A stretch of DNA of 64,000 nt from NCBI RefSeq assembly GCF_017948595.1, contig NZ_JAGFBV010000005.1, positions 1 through 64,000 of the forward strand, written 5' to 3'. The notes under the pieces were generated by a model that did not search any database, was not told where the DNA came from, and saw nothing but the letters and a program-made list of their open reading frames with translations. This document shows, piece after piece, positions 35,626 to 44,369 of this stretch; within the stretch, counting starts at the first letter, position 1; every line of letters starts with the position of its first letter. The position numbers and the translations under genes are program-made. Origin of the DNA: Flavobacterium geliluteum (GTDB lineage: Bacteria; Bacteroidota; Bacteroidia; Flavobacteriales; Flavobacteriaceae).

Positions 35626-36801
35626 ATGGTGATTTCAAACAAACCACTCCATTTTATTCTTGCAGCTTTCGTAGCTTGTCTTCCTGTAATGAGTTTTGCA
35701 AATTCAGAGAATGACTCAACGCATGTAAAAACTGAAGCAGTTCACGAAGAGAAAGTAATTTCACATAACGCTCCTATGGAAGGAGAGCATGTAGCTCTTG
35801 ATCCAAAAGCAAAAGTGGATGCTTTTATAGATCATCACTTACAAGATTCTCATGATTTTGTTTTCTTTTCAGATGAAAAGGAAAACAAGCATTATGGTTT
35901 TCCATTACCTGTAATTCTTATTGACGGAGGTTTGAAAGTTTTCTTATCTTCAAAATTTCACCACGGTGAAGAAGTTGCAGAAGTTGATGGAAGTTTCTAC
36001 AAATTAGTTCATGGTAAAATTTATAAAACAGATGCCGCAGGATCAATCAAATTGAATGAGCACGGACATCCAGAAAATGAAAAACCATTAGATTTTTCTA
36101 TCACAAAAAACGTAGTTTCTATGCTATTCGTTTCAGTATTATTATTCTTAATGTTTACTGGCTTAGCAAAATCATATAAAAAAGGACCAATCCCAACTGG
36201 ATTTGGAAGAGTATTAGAGCCACTAATTATTTTTATCAGAGACGAAATCGCTGTTCCGAATATTGGTGAGAAAAAATACAGAAAATACATGGGTTACCTT
36301 TTGACCGTATTTTTCTTTGTTTGGTTGTTAAACCTTTTAGGTATGACGCCACTTGGAATTAATGTTACCGGAAATATCGCAATTACTATTTGTTTGGCAG
36401 CATTTACTTTTATCATTACTCAGTTTAGTGCAAACAAAGAATATTGGGGACACATTTTTTGGATGCCTGGAGTTCCAGTTCCAATGAAAATTATCTTAGC
36501 TCCAATTGAGGTGTTAGGAATGTTCACAAAACCATTTGCATTATTAATTCGTTTGTATGCCAATATTACTGCAGGTCACGTTGTAATTATGAGTTTGATC
36601 GGAATGATTTTCGTAGGTAAAAATTTGGCAGCAGATTTACCAATTTCTATGGGATTAACATTGTTTATTTCTGTTATTGAAGTTTTAGTAGCATTTTTAC
36701 AGGCGTTTATTTTTACAATGTTGTCGTCATTATTTATTGGTATGGCAGTTCAGGAACATGATCATGAGCATCACCACGAAGACGAAACAGCAATTATTTA
36801 A
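35626..36801 (+). CDS. atpB: ATP synthase F0 subunit a
   Basis: The 391-residue protein is longer than the roughly 270 residues of E. coli. Residues 1-25 are a cleavable signal peptide, and 26-160 a hydrophilic region that should face the periplasm. The first core helix is at about 163-181. The essential proton-path Arg is R309 in LLIRLYANITAGHVV. The C-terminus is His/Asp/Glu-rich (QEHDHEHHHEDE). The long N-terminus is usual for Bacteroidota subunit a as far as I recall. First gene of atpBEFHAG. Confidence 0.95.
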   Translation: MVISNKPLHFILAAFVACLPVMSFANSENDSTHVKTEAVHEEKVISHNAPMEGEHVALDPKAKVDAFIDHHLQDSHDFVFFSDEKENKHYGFPLPVILIDGGLKVFLSSKFHHGEEVAEVDGSFYKLVHGKIYKTDAAGSIKLNEHGHPENEKPLDFSITKNVVSMLFVSVLLFLMFTGLAKSYKKGPIPTGFGRVLEPLIIFIRDEIAVPNIGEKKYRKYMGYLLTVFFFVWLLNLLGMTPLGINVTGNIAITICLAAFTFIITQFSANKEYWGHIFWMPGVPVPMKIILAPIEVLGMFTKPFALLIRLYANITAGHVVIMSLIGMIFVGKNLAADLPISMGLTLFISVIEVLVAFLQAFIFTMLSSLFIGMAVQEHDHEHHHEDETAII

Positions 36802-36834
36802 TTTAGAAGTTTAATTTTATATATATAAATACTT

Positions 36835-37032
36835 ATGGGAACAATTCCAACTTTAGTAGGTGCAGGTTTAGTAGTAATCGGTGCAGGTTTAGGTTTAGGT
36901 AAAATCGGTGGATCTGCTATGGACGCGATTGCTCGTCAGCCAGAAGCTGCAGGTAAAATTCAAACTGCGATGATTATTATCGCGGCTTTATTAGAAGGTT
37001 TAGCATTTGCTGCTTTGATCTTAGGAAAATAA
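36835..37032 (+). CDS. atpE: ATP synthase F0 subunit c
   Basis: The 65-residue hairpin has helices at about 5-24 and 44-63, the loop ARQPEAAGK (33-41) and the ion-binding carboxylate E54 in ALLEGLAF. Helix 1 lacks the Gln, and the residue after E54 is Gly rather than Ser/Thr, so this ring probably carries protons rather than sodium. A strong hairpin follows the gene. Confidence 0.95.
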   Translation: MGTIPTLVGAGLVVIGAGLGLGKIGGSAMDAIARQPEAAGKIQTAMIIIAALLEGLAFAALILGK

Positions 37033-37045
37033 TAAAGAGAAAATT

Positions 37046-37080
37046 AACAACATCTTTAACGGTTGGTTAAAGGTGTTGTT
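37046..37080 (+). promoter_or_regulatory. Intercistronic hairpin between atpE and atpF
   Basis: Arms 37046-37060 and 37066-37080 pair over 15 bp with one G-U and a 5-nt loop. No T run follows, so it is more likely an RNA stabiliser or processing stop than a full terminator. It could keep atpE mRNA more abundant, which suits the higher copy number of subunit c. Confidence 0.7.
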
Positions 37081-37122
37081 ACCTTTTAAAAAAAGAAATT
37101 AAATATATAATATAGTTATAAA

Positions 37123-37623
37123 ATGGATAAGTTAATTAACGATTTTTCATTCGGTTTATTCTTTTGGCAAGCAATTATCTTGTTGGTTTTAATTTTACTT
37201 TTAGTAAAATTTGCTTGGAAACCTATTATGGAGTCTATTACCGCAAGAGAAGAAGGTATAAAAGATGCATTGCTTTCTGCTGAGAATGCAAAAAAAGAAA
37301 TGCAAAATTTACAAGCTGACAATCAAAGAATTTTGAATGAAGCTCGTGCTGAACGTGATGCGATGCTAAAAGAAGCTCGTGAGATGAAAGAGAAAATGAT
37401 AGCTGATTCTAAAAACGAAGCACAAGAGCAAGGTCTGAAAATGATCGAGCAAGCTAAAGTAGCTATCGAAAATGAAAAAAATGCTGCTATGGCTGAGTTG
37501 AAATTACAAGTTTCGACTTTATCATTGAGTATCGCTGAAAAATTGTTGAAAGAAGAATTATCTAACAAAGAATCTCAAACCAAATTGGTAGAGAAAATGT
37601 TGGGTGACGTAAAGTTAAACTAA
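37123..37623 (+). CDS. atpF: ATP synthase F0 subunit b
   Basis: The 166-residue protein has one N-terminal membrane helix (about 9-30) and then a long charged coiled coil, the peripheral stalk. WKPIMESITAREEGIKDAL is the usual hinge region. It lies 4 bp before atpH. Confidence 0.94.
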   Translation: MDKLINDFSFGLFFWQAIILLVLILLLVKFAWKPIMESITAREEGIKDALLSAENAKKEMQNLQADNQRILNEARAERDAMLKEAREMKEKMIADSKNEAQEQGLKMIEQAKVAIENEKNAAMAELKLQVSTLSLSIAEKLLKEELSNKESQTKLVEKMLGDVKLN

Positions 37624-37627
37624 TATT

Positions 37628-38161
37628 ATGGCAAGTACAAGAGCAGCAATTCGTTATGCAAAAGCAATTCTAGACTTAGCAAACTCTAAAGGTGTTGCAG
37701 AAGCTGTAAACAACGATATGAAAGCGATTGCTTCAACTATTGAAAGCAATTTAGAATTGAGTACCTTTATTCAGAACCCAACGACAAAAGTTGAGGTTAA
37801 AGAAAGTGCTCTTTTAGAAGTTTTCGCAGATGTAAATGGCGTAACCAAAGGTTTATTTCATTTATTATTCGAAAACAAAAGATTTGAAATTCTTGAAGCA
37901 ATTGCTTTAGAATACAAAAAATTATTTGATGAAAGTAATGGTGTTGAAGTAGCCAAAGTTACAACAGCTATTCCTATGGATGCAGCTTTAAAAGCCAAAG
38001 TTTTGGCAAAAGTAGCTACCTTATCAGATAAAAAAATAACAATAGAAAATATAGTAGATCCAGCAATTATTGGGGGATTTATTTTAAGAATAGGTGATCA
38101 GCAATACAATGCTTCAGTTGCAAACAGATTACAGGTATTAAAAAGAGAGTTAAGTAATTAG
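37628..38161 (+). CDS. atpH: ATP synthase F1 subunit delta
   Basis: The 177-residue protein begins MASTRAAIRYAKAILDLA and ends with the GGFILRIGDQQYNASVANRL segment, both characteristic of subunit delta (OSCP), which links the stalk to the F1 head. Confidence 0.94.
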   Translation: MASTRAAIRYAKAILDLANSKGVAEAVNNDMKAIASTIESNLELSTFIQNPTTKVEVKESALLEVFADVNGVTKGLFHLLFENKRFEILEAIALEYKKLFDESNGVEVAKVTTAIPMDAALKAKVLAKVATLSDKKITIENIVDPAIIGGFILRIGDQQYNASVANRLQVLKRELSN

Positions 38162-38199
38162 TTTTATTACACATAAAAGTGTCTAAATTATAAAGTAAG

Positions 38200-39777
38200 A
38201 TGGCGGAAATCAAACCTGCTGAAATTTCAGCAATATTAAGAAAGCAAGTAGAAGGTTTTGAATCTGGTGCTACGCTAGAAGAAGTAGGAACAGTACTTCA
38301 AGTTGGAGATGGTATTGCTCGTATTTACGGGCTATCTAATGTGCAATACGGTGAGTTAGTTGAATTTGACAACGGACTTGAAGCTATTGTATTGAACCTT
38401 GAAGAAGACAATGTTGGTGTGGTACTTTTAGGACCATCAACAGGTATCAAAGAAGGATCAACAGCAAAAAGAACGCAACGTATCGCTTCTCTTAAAGTAG
38501 GTGAGCAAATGGTAGGACGTGTAGTAAACACTCTTGGTTTTCCAATTGATGGAAAAGGGCCAATTGGTGGAGACTTATACGAAATGCCATTAGAAAGAAA
38601 AGCTCCTGGAGTTATCTTCCGTCAGCCAGTTACTGAGCCATTACAAACAGGAGTAAAAGCTGTAGATGCTATGATCCCAGTTGGTCGTGGACAACGTGAG
38701 CTTGTAATTGGTGACCGTCAAACAGGTAAATCAACTGTTTGTATCGATACAATCTTGAACCAAAAAGAATTTTACGATGCAGGAAAACCTGTATTCTGTA
38801 TATATGTTGCAATTGGGCAAAAAGCGTCAACTGTAGCAGGAATTGCAAAAATGTTAGAAGAAAAAGGAGCAATGGCGTATACCGTTATTGTTGCTGCTAA
38901 TGCTTCTGATCCGGCTCCAATGCAAGTTTACGCTCCTTTCGCAGGTGCTGCAATTGGAGAATATTTTAGAGATTCTGGTCGTCCTGCACTTATTGTGTAC
39001 GATGATTTATCTAAACAAGCTGTTGCTTACCGTGAGGTTTCTCTTTTATTGAGAAGACCACCGGGACGTGAGGCATATCCTGGAGACGTTTTTTACTTAC
39101 ACTCTCGTTTATTAGAGCGTGCTTGTAAAGTAATTGCAGATGACGGAATTGCTAAAAACATGAATGATTTGCCAGATTCTATCAAGTCTATCGTAAAAGG
39201 TGGTGGTTCTTTGACTGCCTTACCAATTATCGAAACTCAGGCGGGTGACGTTTCTGCTTATATCCCAACAAACGTAATCTCGATTACAGATGGTCAGATT
39301 TTCCTTGATGGAGATTTGTTCAACTCTGGAGTTCGTCCTGCTATCAACGTAGGTATTTCTGTATCTCGTGTTGGAGGTAATGCTCAGATTAAATCAATGA
39401 AGAAAGTTTCAGGAACTTTAAAATTAGATCAGGCCCAATTCCGTGAATTGGAAGCTTTTGCTAAATTTGGTTCTGATTTGGATTCAGTTACTTTAAACGT
39501 AATTGAAAAAGGAAAAAGAAACGTTGAAATCTTAAAACAAGGTTTGAATGATCCTTACACAGTAGAAAATCAAGTAGCTATTATTTACGCTGGTTCTAAA
39601 AACTTATTAAGAAACGTTCCTGTAAATAAAGTAAAAGAATTTGAAGCTGATTTCTTGGCCTACTTAAACAGCAAGCATAAAGATACTCTTAATGCATTGA
39701 AAGCTGGTAAGTTAGATGACAATATTACTGATGTTATCGAAAAAGCAGCAAAAGAAATTTCAGCAAAATATAATTAA
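38200..39777 (+). CDS. atpA: ATP synthase F1 subunit alpha
   Basis: The 525-residue protein has Walker A GDRQTGKS at 171-178 and the alpha signature [14 protein letters not shown]. It forms the non-catalytic nucleotide sites of F1. Codon use and length are normal. The catalytic beta subunit (atpD) and epsilon (atpC) are not in this operon; a separate atpDC operon is usual in flavobacteria. Confidence 0.97.
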   Translation: MAEIKPAEISAILRKQVEGFESGATLEEVGTVLQVGDGIARIYGLSNVQYGELVEFDNGLEAIVLNLEEDNVGVVLLGPSTGIKEGSTAKRTQRIASLKVGEQMVGRVVNTLGFPIDGKGPIGGDLYEMPLERKAPGVIFRQPVTEPLQTGVKAVDAMIPVGRGQRELVIGDRQTGKSTVCIDTILNQKEFYDAGKPVFCIYVAIGQKASTVAGIAKMLEEKGAMAYTVIVAANASDPAPMQVYAPFAGAAIGEYFRDSGRPALIVYDDLSKQAVAYREVSLLLRRPPGREAYPGDVFYLHSRLLERACKVIADDGIAKNMNDLPDSIKSIVKGGGSLTALPIIETQAGDVSAYIPTNVISITDGQIFLDGDLFNSGVRPAINVGISVSRVGGNAQIKSMKKVSGTLKLDQAQFRELEAFAKFGSDLDSVTLNVIEKGKRNVEILKQGLNDPYTVENQVAIIYAGSKNLLRNVPVNKVKEFEADFLAYLNSKHKDTLNALKAGKLDDNITDVIEKAAKEISAKYN

Positions 39778-39782
39778 TTTTA

Positions 39783-39853
39783 GTTGATTGTTGTTGGTTG
39801 ATTGTTGTTGGAATATCCAGAAACTATCAACCAATAACTAACAACCAACAACT
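39783..39853 (+). repeat. GTTG-rich imperfect inverted repeat between atpA and atpG
   Basis: The left part (39783-39811) is built from TTGATTGTTG units. The right part (39827-39853) contains the reverse complement CAACCAA / CAACAACTA, and about 20 bp can pair. It is low complexity, lies within an operon and ends 8 bp before the atpG ATG. Confidence 0.6.
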
Positions 39854-39861
39854 ATAATAGA

Positions 39862-40722
39862 ATGGCAAATTTAAAGGAAATCCGTAATAGAATTACTTCC
39901 GTTTCATCTACTATGCAGATCACATCGGCAATGAAAATGGTTTCTGCTGCAAAGCTCAAGAAAGCACAAGATGCAATCACTGCGATGCGCCCTTATGCCG
40001 AGAAATTAACGGAATTGTTACAAAATCTTTCTGCTACACTTGGTGGTGAAGTTGGAGGAGATTATACAACACAACGTGAAGTAAAAAAAGTGTTACTTGT
40101 TGCTATAACTTCAAATAGAGGTTTATGTGGTGCATTTAATACCAATATTATTAAAGAAGCTAAAAACCGTAGTCAGTTTTATGCAGGAAAGCAAGTTGAT
40201 ATTTTTCCTATTGGGAAAAAAGGAAACGATGTTCTGGCCAAAACACATACAGTTCATGGTCATCATAATGCAATTTTTGACCAATTAACTTTTGATAATG
40301 TGGCGGTAATTGCAGATAGTTTAACTGAAAAATTCTTGTCTGGAGAGTACGATAGAATAGAATTGATTTACAATCAATTTAAAAATGCTGCTACTCAAAT
40401 TGTTCAGGTTGAGCAATTTTTACCATTAGCTCCAATTAAAACTGAAGTTGCAGTTGCAGCTTCTGATTATATTTTTGAGCCTTCTAAAGAAGAAATTGTA
40501 TTGACTTTGATTCCTAAATCATTAAAAACGCAATTGTACAAAGGTATTCGTGATTCATTTGCTTCAGAACATGGAGCGCGTATGACAGCTATGCACAAAG
40601 CAACTGATAACGCTACTGAATTAAGAAACCAATTAAAATTAACGTATAATAAAGCACGTCAGGCTGCTATTACTAACGAAATCCTTGAGATCGTTGGTGG
40701 AGCTGAAGCCTTGAACGGATAA
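39862..40722 (+). CDS. atpG: ATP synthase F1 subunit gamma
   Basis: The 286-residue rotor shaft begins with the conserved helix LKEIRNRITSVSSTMQITSA and ends with RQAAITNEILEIVGGAEAL. SNRGLCGAFNTNI is a family signature. Last gene of the operon; a terminator follows. Confidence 0.96.
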   Translation: MANLKEIRNRITSVSSTMQITSAMKMVSAAKLKKAQDAITAMRPYAEKLTELLQNLSATLGGEVGGDYTTQREVKKVLLVAITSNRGLCGAFNTNIIKEAKNRSQFYAGKQVDIFPIGKKGNDVLAKTHTVHGHHNAIFDQLTFDNVAVIADSLTEKFLSGEYDRIELIYNQFKNAATQIVQVEQFLPLAPIKTEVAVAASDYIFEPSKEEIVLTLIPKSLKTQLYKGIRDSFASEHGARMTAMHKATDNATELRNQLKLTYNKARQAAITNEILEIVGGAEALNG

Positions 40723-40742
40723 AAGTTTTTTAGATAAAAATC

Positions 40743-40778
40743 AAAAAGAGCCTACAATTTTGTAGGCTCTTTTTTTTG
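40743..40778 (+). terminator. Terminator of the atp operon
   Basis: A 13-bp stem (AAAAGAGCCTACA / TGTAGGCTCTTTT), a 4-nt loop and a long T run, 21 bp after the atpG stop. Confidence 0.9.
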
Positions 40779-40957
40779 TTAAAATTAGTCAGCAATAGAG
40801 AGTTATAAATCTTCTAAAAAAAGTCTTGGCTCTATTAAAATCTGGTAAAGCTGTAAAGTCAAATCATAAAAAAATAAGTTAGAAAAAGAACCGGTAAAAG
40901 CTTTTTTTAGCATCATACAACTTAACTTTAATACTTTTTTTTAATTCTCAAAGAATT

Positions 40958-41090
40958 TATTTTTGGCAGATTTTACAAAATAATGACTTTGTTTGTCTGT
41001 TTAAATTATTGTAAAATCCATAATATTTTAAAAATAAACATACGAATTATACATTTAAAAAAAAACCGTTCATGATTGAACGGTTTTTAA
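40958..41090 (+). ncRNA. Possible small RNA: promoter box plus orphan terminator
   Basis: TATTTTTG at 40958-40965 matches the -7 box. A 12-bp perfect hairpin with A/T runs (41061-41088, AAAAACCGTTCA / TGAACGGTTTTT) lies about 95 bp on, with no open frame between. Together they could bound a transcript of about 115 nt. No -33 box is clear, and the terminator could serve something else. Between 40779 and 40957 I see no gene. Confidence 0.25.
41061..41088. terminator. Orphan hairpin terminator
   Basis: A 12-bp perfect stem with a 4-nt loop, nine A on the left and five T on the right. No recognisable gene ends here on either strand. Confidence 0.7.
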
Positions 41091-41170
41091 AACCTAAATA
41101 ACATTTATATTTGTATTAAGAATTTCTACAAGGTTATTTTAAAACTAATTCAAATGGTTTTCTAAATTTT

Positions 41171-41718
41171 AAAATGGGTATTCTCGAGAATGCCATTCCC
41201 GAGAATTTGCACCATTTTATACATTTTTTTAGACGGCATGTGTTTTTCCGTATCTGCTTTGTTTTTTATGGGTACAAACTAGCTTTATTATTCCCATTGC
41301 TTTGTTTTTTTTCGGGTTACATATCAGCTGTATCATTCCCAGATGCTTTTATATTTTTTTAAAGGGTTGTATTGTAGCTATAACTATCCCTGTTGCTTTG
41401 TTTTTTTACGGGTTACACATCAGCTATATTATTCCCACTGCTTTTACATTTTTTTAAAGGGTTGTATTGTAGCTATAATTATCCCTATTGCTTTGTTTTT
41501 TTGTGGGTTACATATCAGCTATATCATTCCCGTGCTTTTATATTTTTTTGAAGGGTTATATTCTAGCTATAATTATCCCTTTTGCTCTGTTTTTTTACGG
41601 GTTACATATCAGCTGTATTATTCCCAATGCTTTTTATTTTTTGAAGGGTCATCTTTAAGCTATCACTATCCCTTATGCTCTGTTTTTTTATGGGTTACAT
41701 ATCAGCTGTATTATTCCC
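41171..41718. repeat. Structured repeat element, copy 1: hairpin plus ten GGG..AGCT..CCC units
   Basis: A hairpin at 41171-41218 (arms AAAATGG / CCATTTT and TTCTCG / CGAGAA) is followed by ten units of the form GGG-N8/9-AGCT-N8-CCC. AGCT starts at 41281, 41326, 41376, 41422, 41471, 41517, 41565, 41611, 41658 and 41704, so the period is 45-50 bp. In units 2-10 the GGG-to-AGCT and AGCT-to-CCC offsets are exactly 12 and 12. From unit 2 on, two unit types alternate (GGGTTACATATC... and GGGTTGTATTGT...), joined by T-rich linkers such as TGCTTTGTTTTTTT. A two-unit copy lies at 49386-49553. Function unknown. Confidence 0.85.
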
Positions 41719-41920
41719 AATTTTTTTATATAACTACTTTTCGTAGCTTATAATTTTATGATTGTTTTCTTGTGTTTTAAACTGTCAATTATCATATGTC
41801 AAAATTGCGCAATTAACATGGTTCCCACAATACCTGCTTTTGGTGATTTTTATGTAGAATAAATTCTATTTTTCATGTATTTTTGCTAAAAATCAACGAA
41901 ATAACCTACATATTCGATAA

Positions 41921-41954
41921 TTTGGCTAAAAACCTGTTTTTTTGATTATTTTTG
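41921..41954 (+). promoter_or_regulatory. Promoter of the GNAT gene (-33 and -7 boxes)
   Basis: TTTG at 41921-41924 and TATTTTTG at 41947-41954 are 22 bp apart. The ATG is 22 bp further on. The stretch between the repeat array and this promoter (41719-41920) holds no gene that I can see. Confidence 0.6.
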
Positions 41955-41976
41955 TTTCTATTATATTTAGATAAAA

Positions 41977-42414
41977 ATGACAATTACAGAATTAACCACA
42001 ATTGAAGAAATGATGGCTCAAATGGAGACCATAAAATTTCTATATCCAAACATTTCAAAAGAAAAATATCGTGCCTTTCTTTTAGATATGATTCCTCATA
42101 ATTATACTCAGATTGGAGTTTTTGAAAATAATATTTGTTTGGGCATCACAGGATGTTGGTCAGCGACTAAATTATGGACAGGTAAATATCTCGAAATAGA
42201 TAATTTTGTGGTTCATCCGGAATATCGTTCGAAAGGTATCGGAAAGCTAATGACCGATTATATAGAACAGAAAGCATTAGAAATTGGTTGTAGCAGTATT
42301 GTTTTGGATGCTTTTACAGGAAATTTTGGAGCACACAGGTTTTATTATAATCAAGGTTATGTACCAAGAGGGTTTCATTTTATAAAAACGCTCGATGAAA
42401 GTAAATTTACTTGA
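41977..42414 (+). CDS. GNAT-family N-acetyltransferase
   Basis: The 145-residue protein has the acetyl-CoA-binding motif A as EIDNFVVHPEYRSKGIGKLM (R/Q-x-x-G-x-G/A type: RSKGIG) and the later AHRFYYNQGYVPRGFHF. The substrate is unknown. It has its own promoter and lies 132 bp upstream of the six-gene operon, so membership of that system is uncertain. Confidence 0.88.
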   Translation: MTITELTTIEEMMAQMETIKFLYPNISKEKYRAFLLDMIPHNYTQIGVFENNICLGITGCWSATKLWTGKYLEIDNFVVHPEYRSKGIGKLMTDYIEQKALEIGCSSIVLDAFTGNFGAHRFYYNQGYVPRGFHFIKTLDESKFT

Positions 42415-42546
42415 TAATTAAATAGTTATCATTTTAAGTGTAAAAAGGATATATTTATCTTTTCAAAGTTGGTAACTTTTTAACACTTCCTACGTATAAC
42501 ATTTAACAACCAAAAAGTTATTAAAAAAATTCACTAACCAGATACA

Positions 42547-43218
42547 ATGACAAAAGAAAGTTTTAATTGGAAGAGCCTCTTTATTAATGAAGAAGCCGTT
42601 AAGTCGCAAGAATCAACTACAGTTCAGTCGTCCAGTCCAGCCGCGACAGCTCCTAGCAACAAATTTCCGGCGCATACAGAATCGTTTCCGACAAATTCCT
42701 TGACAAATCCTTTTTTGAATGAGATTTTTGAAGTGTATGATAAAGGCTTCGAATCATTGAATGAAGCAGGTTTTGATTTTTTTGAAATGTACAAATCTGT
42801 AATGGCTGTTGGACCTACAAATCCGCAAAGTTATCAGATGGCGTTTACAATGGGAAAAACAATAAAACCTGATTTGACAAAGGAGTTTCTTTTACAAAAG
42901 GGAAGTTTTTACATTGCTGAAATTGAAAAAGTGTATGCCAAATATGATACTATAGGTAAAAGCAAAAAGACAGAATTAGACAATAATATTACAAAAGAAA
43001 AATATAATTTATCTAAAAGTATTGCAGAATTGGAAGCCAGAATTTTAGAGCTTCAGAAAGAATTGGAGGCTAAAAAAGTAGAGCTTCAAAAAATTGATCC
43101 TATTAATATGGAGCAGCTTTCTGAAATTCAATTAAAAATGGATGCAAACAATTTAGCAAAAGAAAGAATCTTAACATCAATCAATACTGTAATCACAGGA
43201 ATTAATCAATATTTGTAA
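42547..43218 (+). CDS. Unknown soluble protein with C-terminal coiled coil (first gene of the ABC-OmpA-AAA cluster)
   Basis: The 223-residue protein has no signal peptide or membrane helix. Residues ~16-55 are Ser/Thr/Pro-rich and probably disordered. Residues ~55-120 are a short conserved-looking helical part (NPFLNEIFEVYDKGFESLNE), and ~125-215 a coiled coil rich in E, K and L. I do not recognise the family. Two bases separate it from the next gene, so the two products are probably made together and may bind each other through their coiled coils. TelA-like roles were considered, but I see no TelA motifs. Confidence 0.7.
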   Translation: MTKESFNWKSLFINEEAVKSQESTTVQSSSPAATAPSNKFPAHTESFPTNSLTNPFLNEIFEVYDKGFESLNEAGFDFFEMYKSVMAVGPTNPQSYQMAFTMGKTIKPDLTKEFLLQKGSFYIAEIEKVYAKYDTIGKSKKTELDNNITKEKYNLSKSIAELEARILELQKELEAKKVELQKIDPINMEQLSEIQLKMDANNLAKERILTSINTVITGINQYL

Positions 43219-43220
43219 TA

Positions 43221-44342
43221 ATGGATAAATACGAACAAGAAAAGAGTACACTTTTAGCACTTCCAATTTTAAAACATTTTGATGAGTCTAAAGGAGAAAT
43301 TGCTTTAAAATCAGGCGCGCTTAAAAAAGGAGAAAAATCATTATTTTTAGCTTTAGCTTTAGGTTTATTAGGTGTTGGAGGTTATTTGATTTGGACCTAT
43401 ATTATTCCGCCATTATTTACGATGCTGGGTCAGGCAATCGCTTTATCTGCAACGGGTGTATTTTTGGTTTTTCTGGTTATGATGGCTCCGGTAATTATGA
43501 AGGCACTTCGTTTTACTACAAAAAACCTTCATAAAGCATTAATTCAGAGCAATCCTTTTAATGAGTTGGAAGAGCAAAAACAAAAAATGATCAAAAACCG
43601 TGAAGTTTTTAAAAATACTAAAGCCAAGCTGAAAGGTCTTAAAAACGAAATGGAAATTGAAGCCAGTAAATCTGAAAAAGAGGCCAAATCATTTCAGGAA
43701 GATGTTCTGAGTTTGCAACGTCAGTCTGAAAAACTGAAATCGGCCATGGATGAAATGGTTAAGATTAATGGTATCGCTGCAAAAGATACCGATGAGTATG
43801 TAGCTTTACAAAGTGAATTAGCAAAAAAATTAAGTGATTCTCAACGTGTTTCTACTCAATACGAACAAAGTAAAAGTTTCATCCAAAAATATGGAGTTCG
43901 TGCCAATGTTTTGGGTAAGATGGACAGAAAGTTAACTTTGGCAGGAACTGCTATCGATATCAAGATCGCTGATTTTGATGTAACAGTTAAGATGCTTCAG
44001 AAGGAATATGAGTTTGCCAAAAATGCTAAGGAAGCTACCGAAAGTGCCAAAAGCGCTATGTTGTTTACTAAGGATTGGGAATTAGAATACGCTCTGGAAG
44101 TAGTAACGTCTACGATCGCACAGGATATTGCCAAAACATCTGAAAATTTGATTGATATTGATGCCTTGACTTCTAAATATTCTGTAGATAATGATGAGCT
44201 GTATTCAAGATTAGATTCTTTGGCAGATGAAATAAAAACGGGGGACAATACCATTCCCGACTCAACAAAATATACAAGTCCAAATTATAAAATGACCAAA
44301 GATGATAAATTGTCTGGTGGTGGTTTTGGAGATATTTTTTAA
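43221..44342 (+). CDS. Unknown two-TM membrane protein with long coiled coil
   Basis: The 373-residue protein has membrane helices at about 40-62 and 68-94, then a long charged coiled coil (about 115-280) and a flexible tail ending GGGFGDIF. The Gly/Phe-rich tip could be a docking peptide. The helical part is loosely PspA-like in composition but not clearly homologous. It probably sits in the inner membrane with the coiled coil in the cytoplasm. It lies 2 bp after the previous gene and 27 bp before the substrate-binding/OmpA fusion. Confidence 0.7.
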   Translation: MDKYEQEKSTLLALPILKHFDESKGEIALKSGALKKGEKSLFLALALGLLGVGGYLIWTYIIPPLFTMLGQAIALSATGVFLVFLVMMAPVIMKALRFTTKNLHKALIQSNPFNELEEQKQKMIKNREVFKNTKAKLKGLKNEMEIEASKSEKEAKSFQEDVLSLQRQSEKLKSAMDEMVKINGIAAKDTDEYVALQSELAKKLSDSQRVSTQYEQSKSFIQKYGVRANVLGKMDRKLTLAGTAIDIKIADFDVTVKMLQKEYEFAKNAKEATESAKSAMLFTKDWELEYALEVVTSTIAQDIAKTSENLIDIDALTSKYSVDNDELYSRLDSLADEIKTGDNTIPDSTKYTSPNYKMTKDDKLSGGGFGDIF

Positions 44343-44369
44343 TACAATAAATTTAATTTTATACATAAA

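Noticed and set aside
36835..37032. Sodium-type c ring
   Set aside because: Helix 1 lacks the Gln, and the residue next to E54 is Gly, so the sodium-binding set is incomplete.
41270..41718. CRISPR array
   Set aside because: The 27-bp units are regularly spaced, but the linkers between them are also nearly identical T-rich sequence, so there are no unique spacers. No cas genes are nearby.
41343..41753. 136-residue plus-strand open frame in the repeat array
   Set aside because: It is a translation of the repeats. The repeat period is not a multiple of three, so the same DNA word is read in different frames along the frame, and the composition is unlike real proteins here.
42547..44342. Calling the two coiled-coil genes TelA/XpaC tellurite-resistance proteins
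   Set aside because: The context is reminiscent, but I could not see TelA- or XpaC-specific motifs. Coiled-coil composition alone is not evidence.
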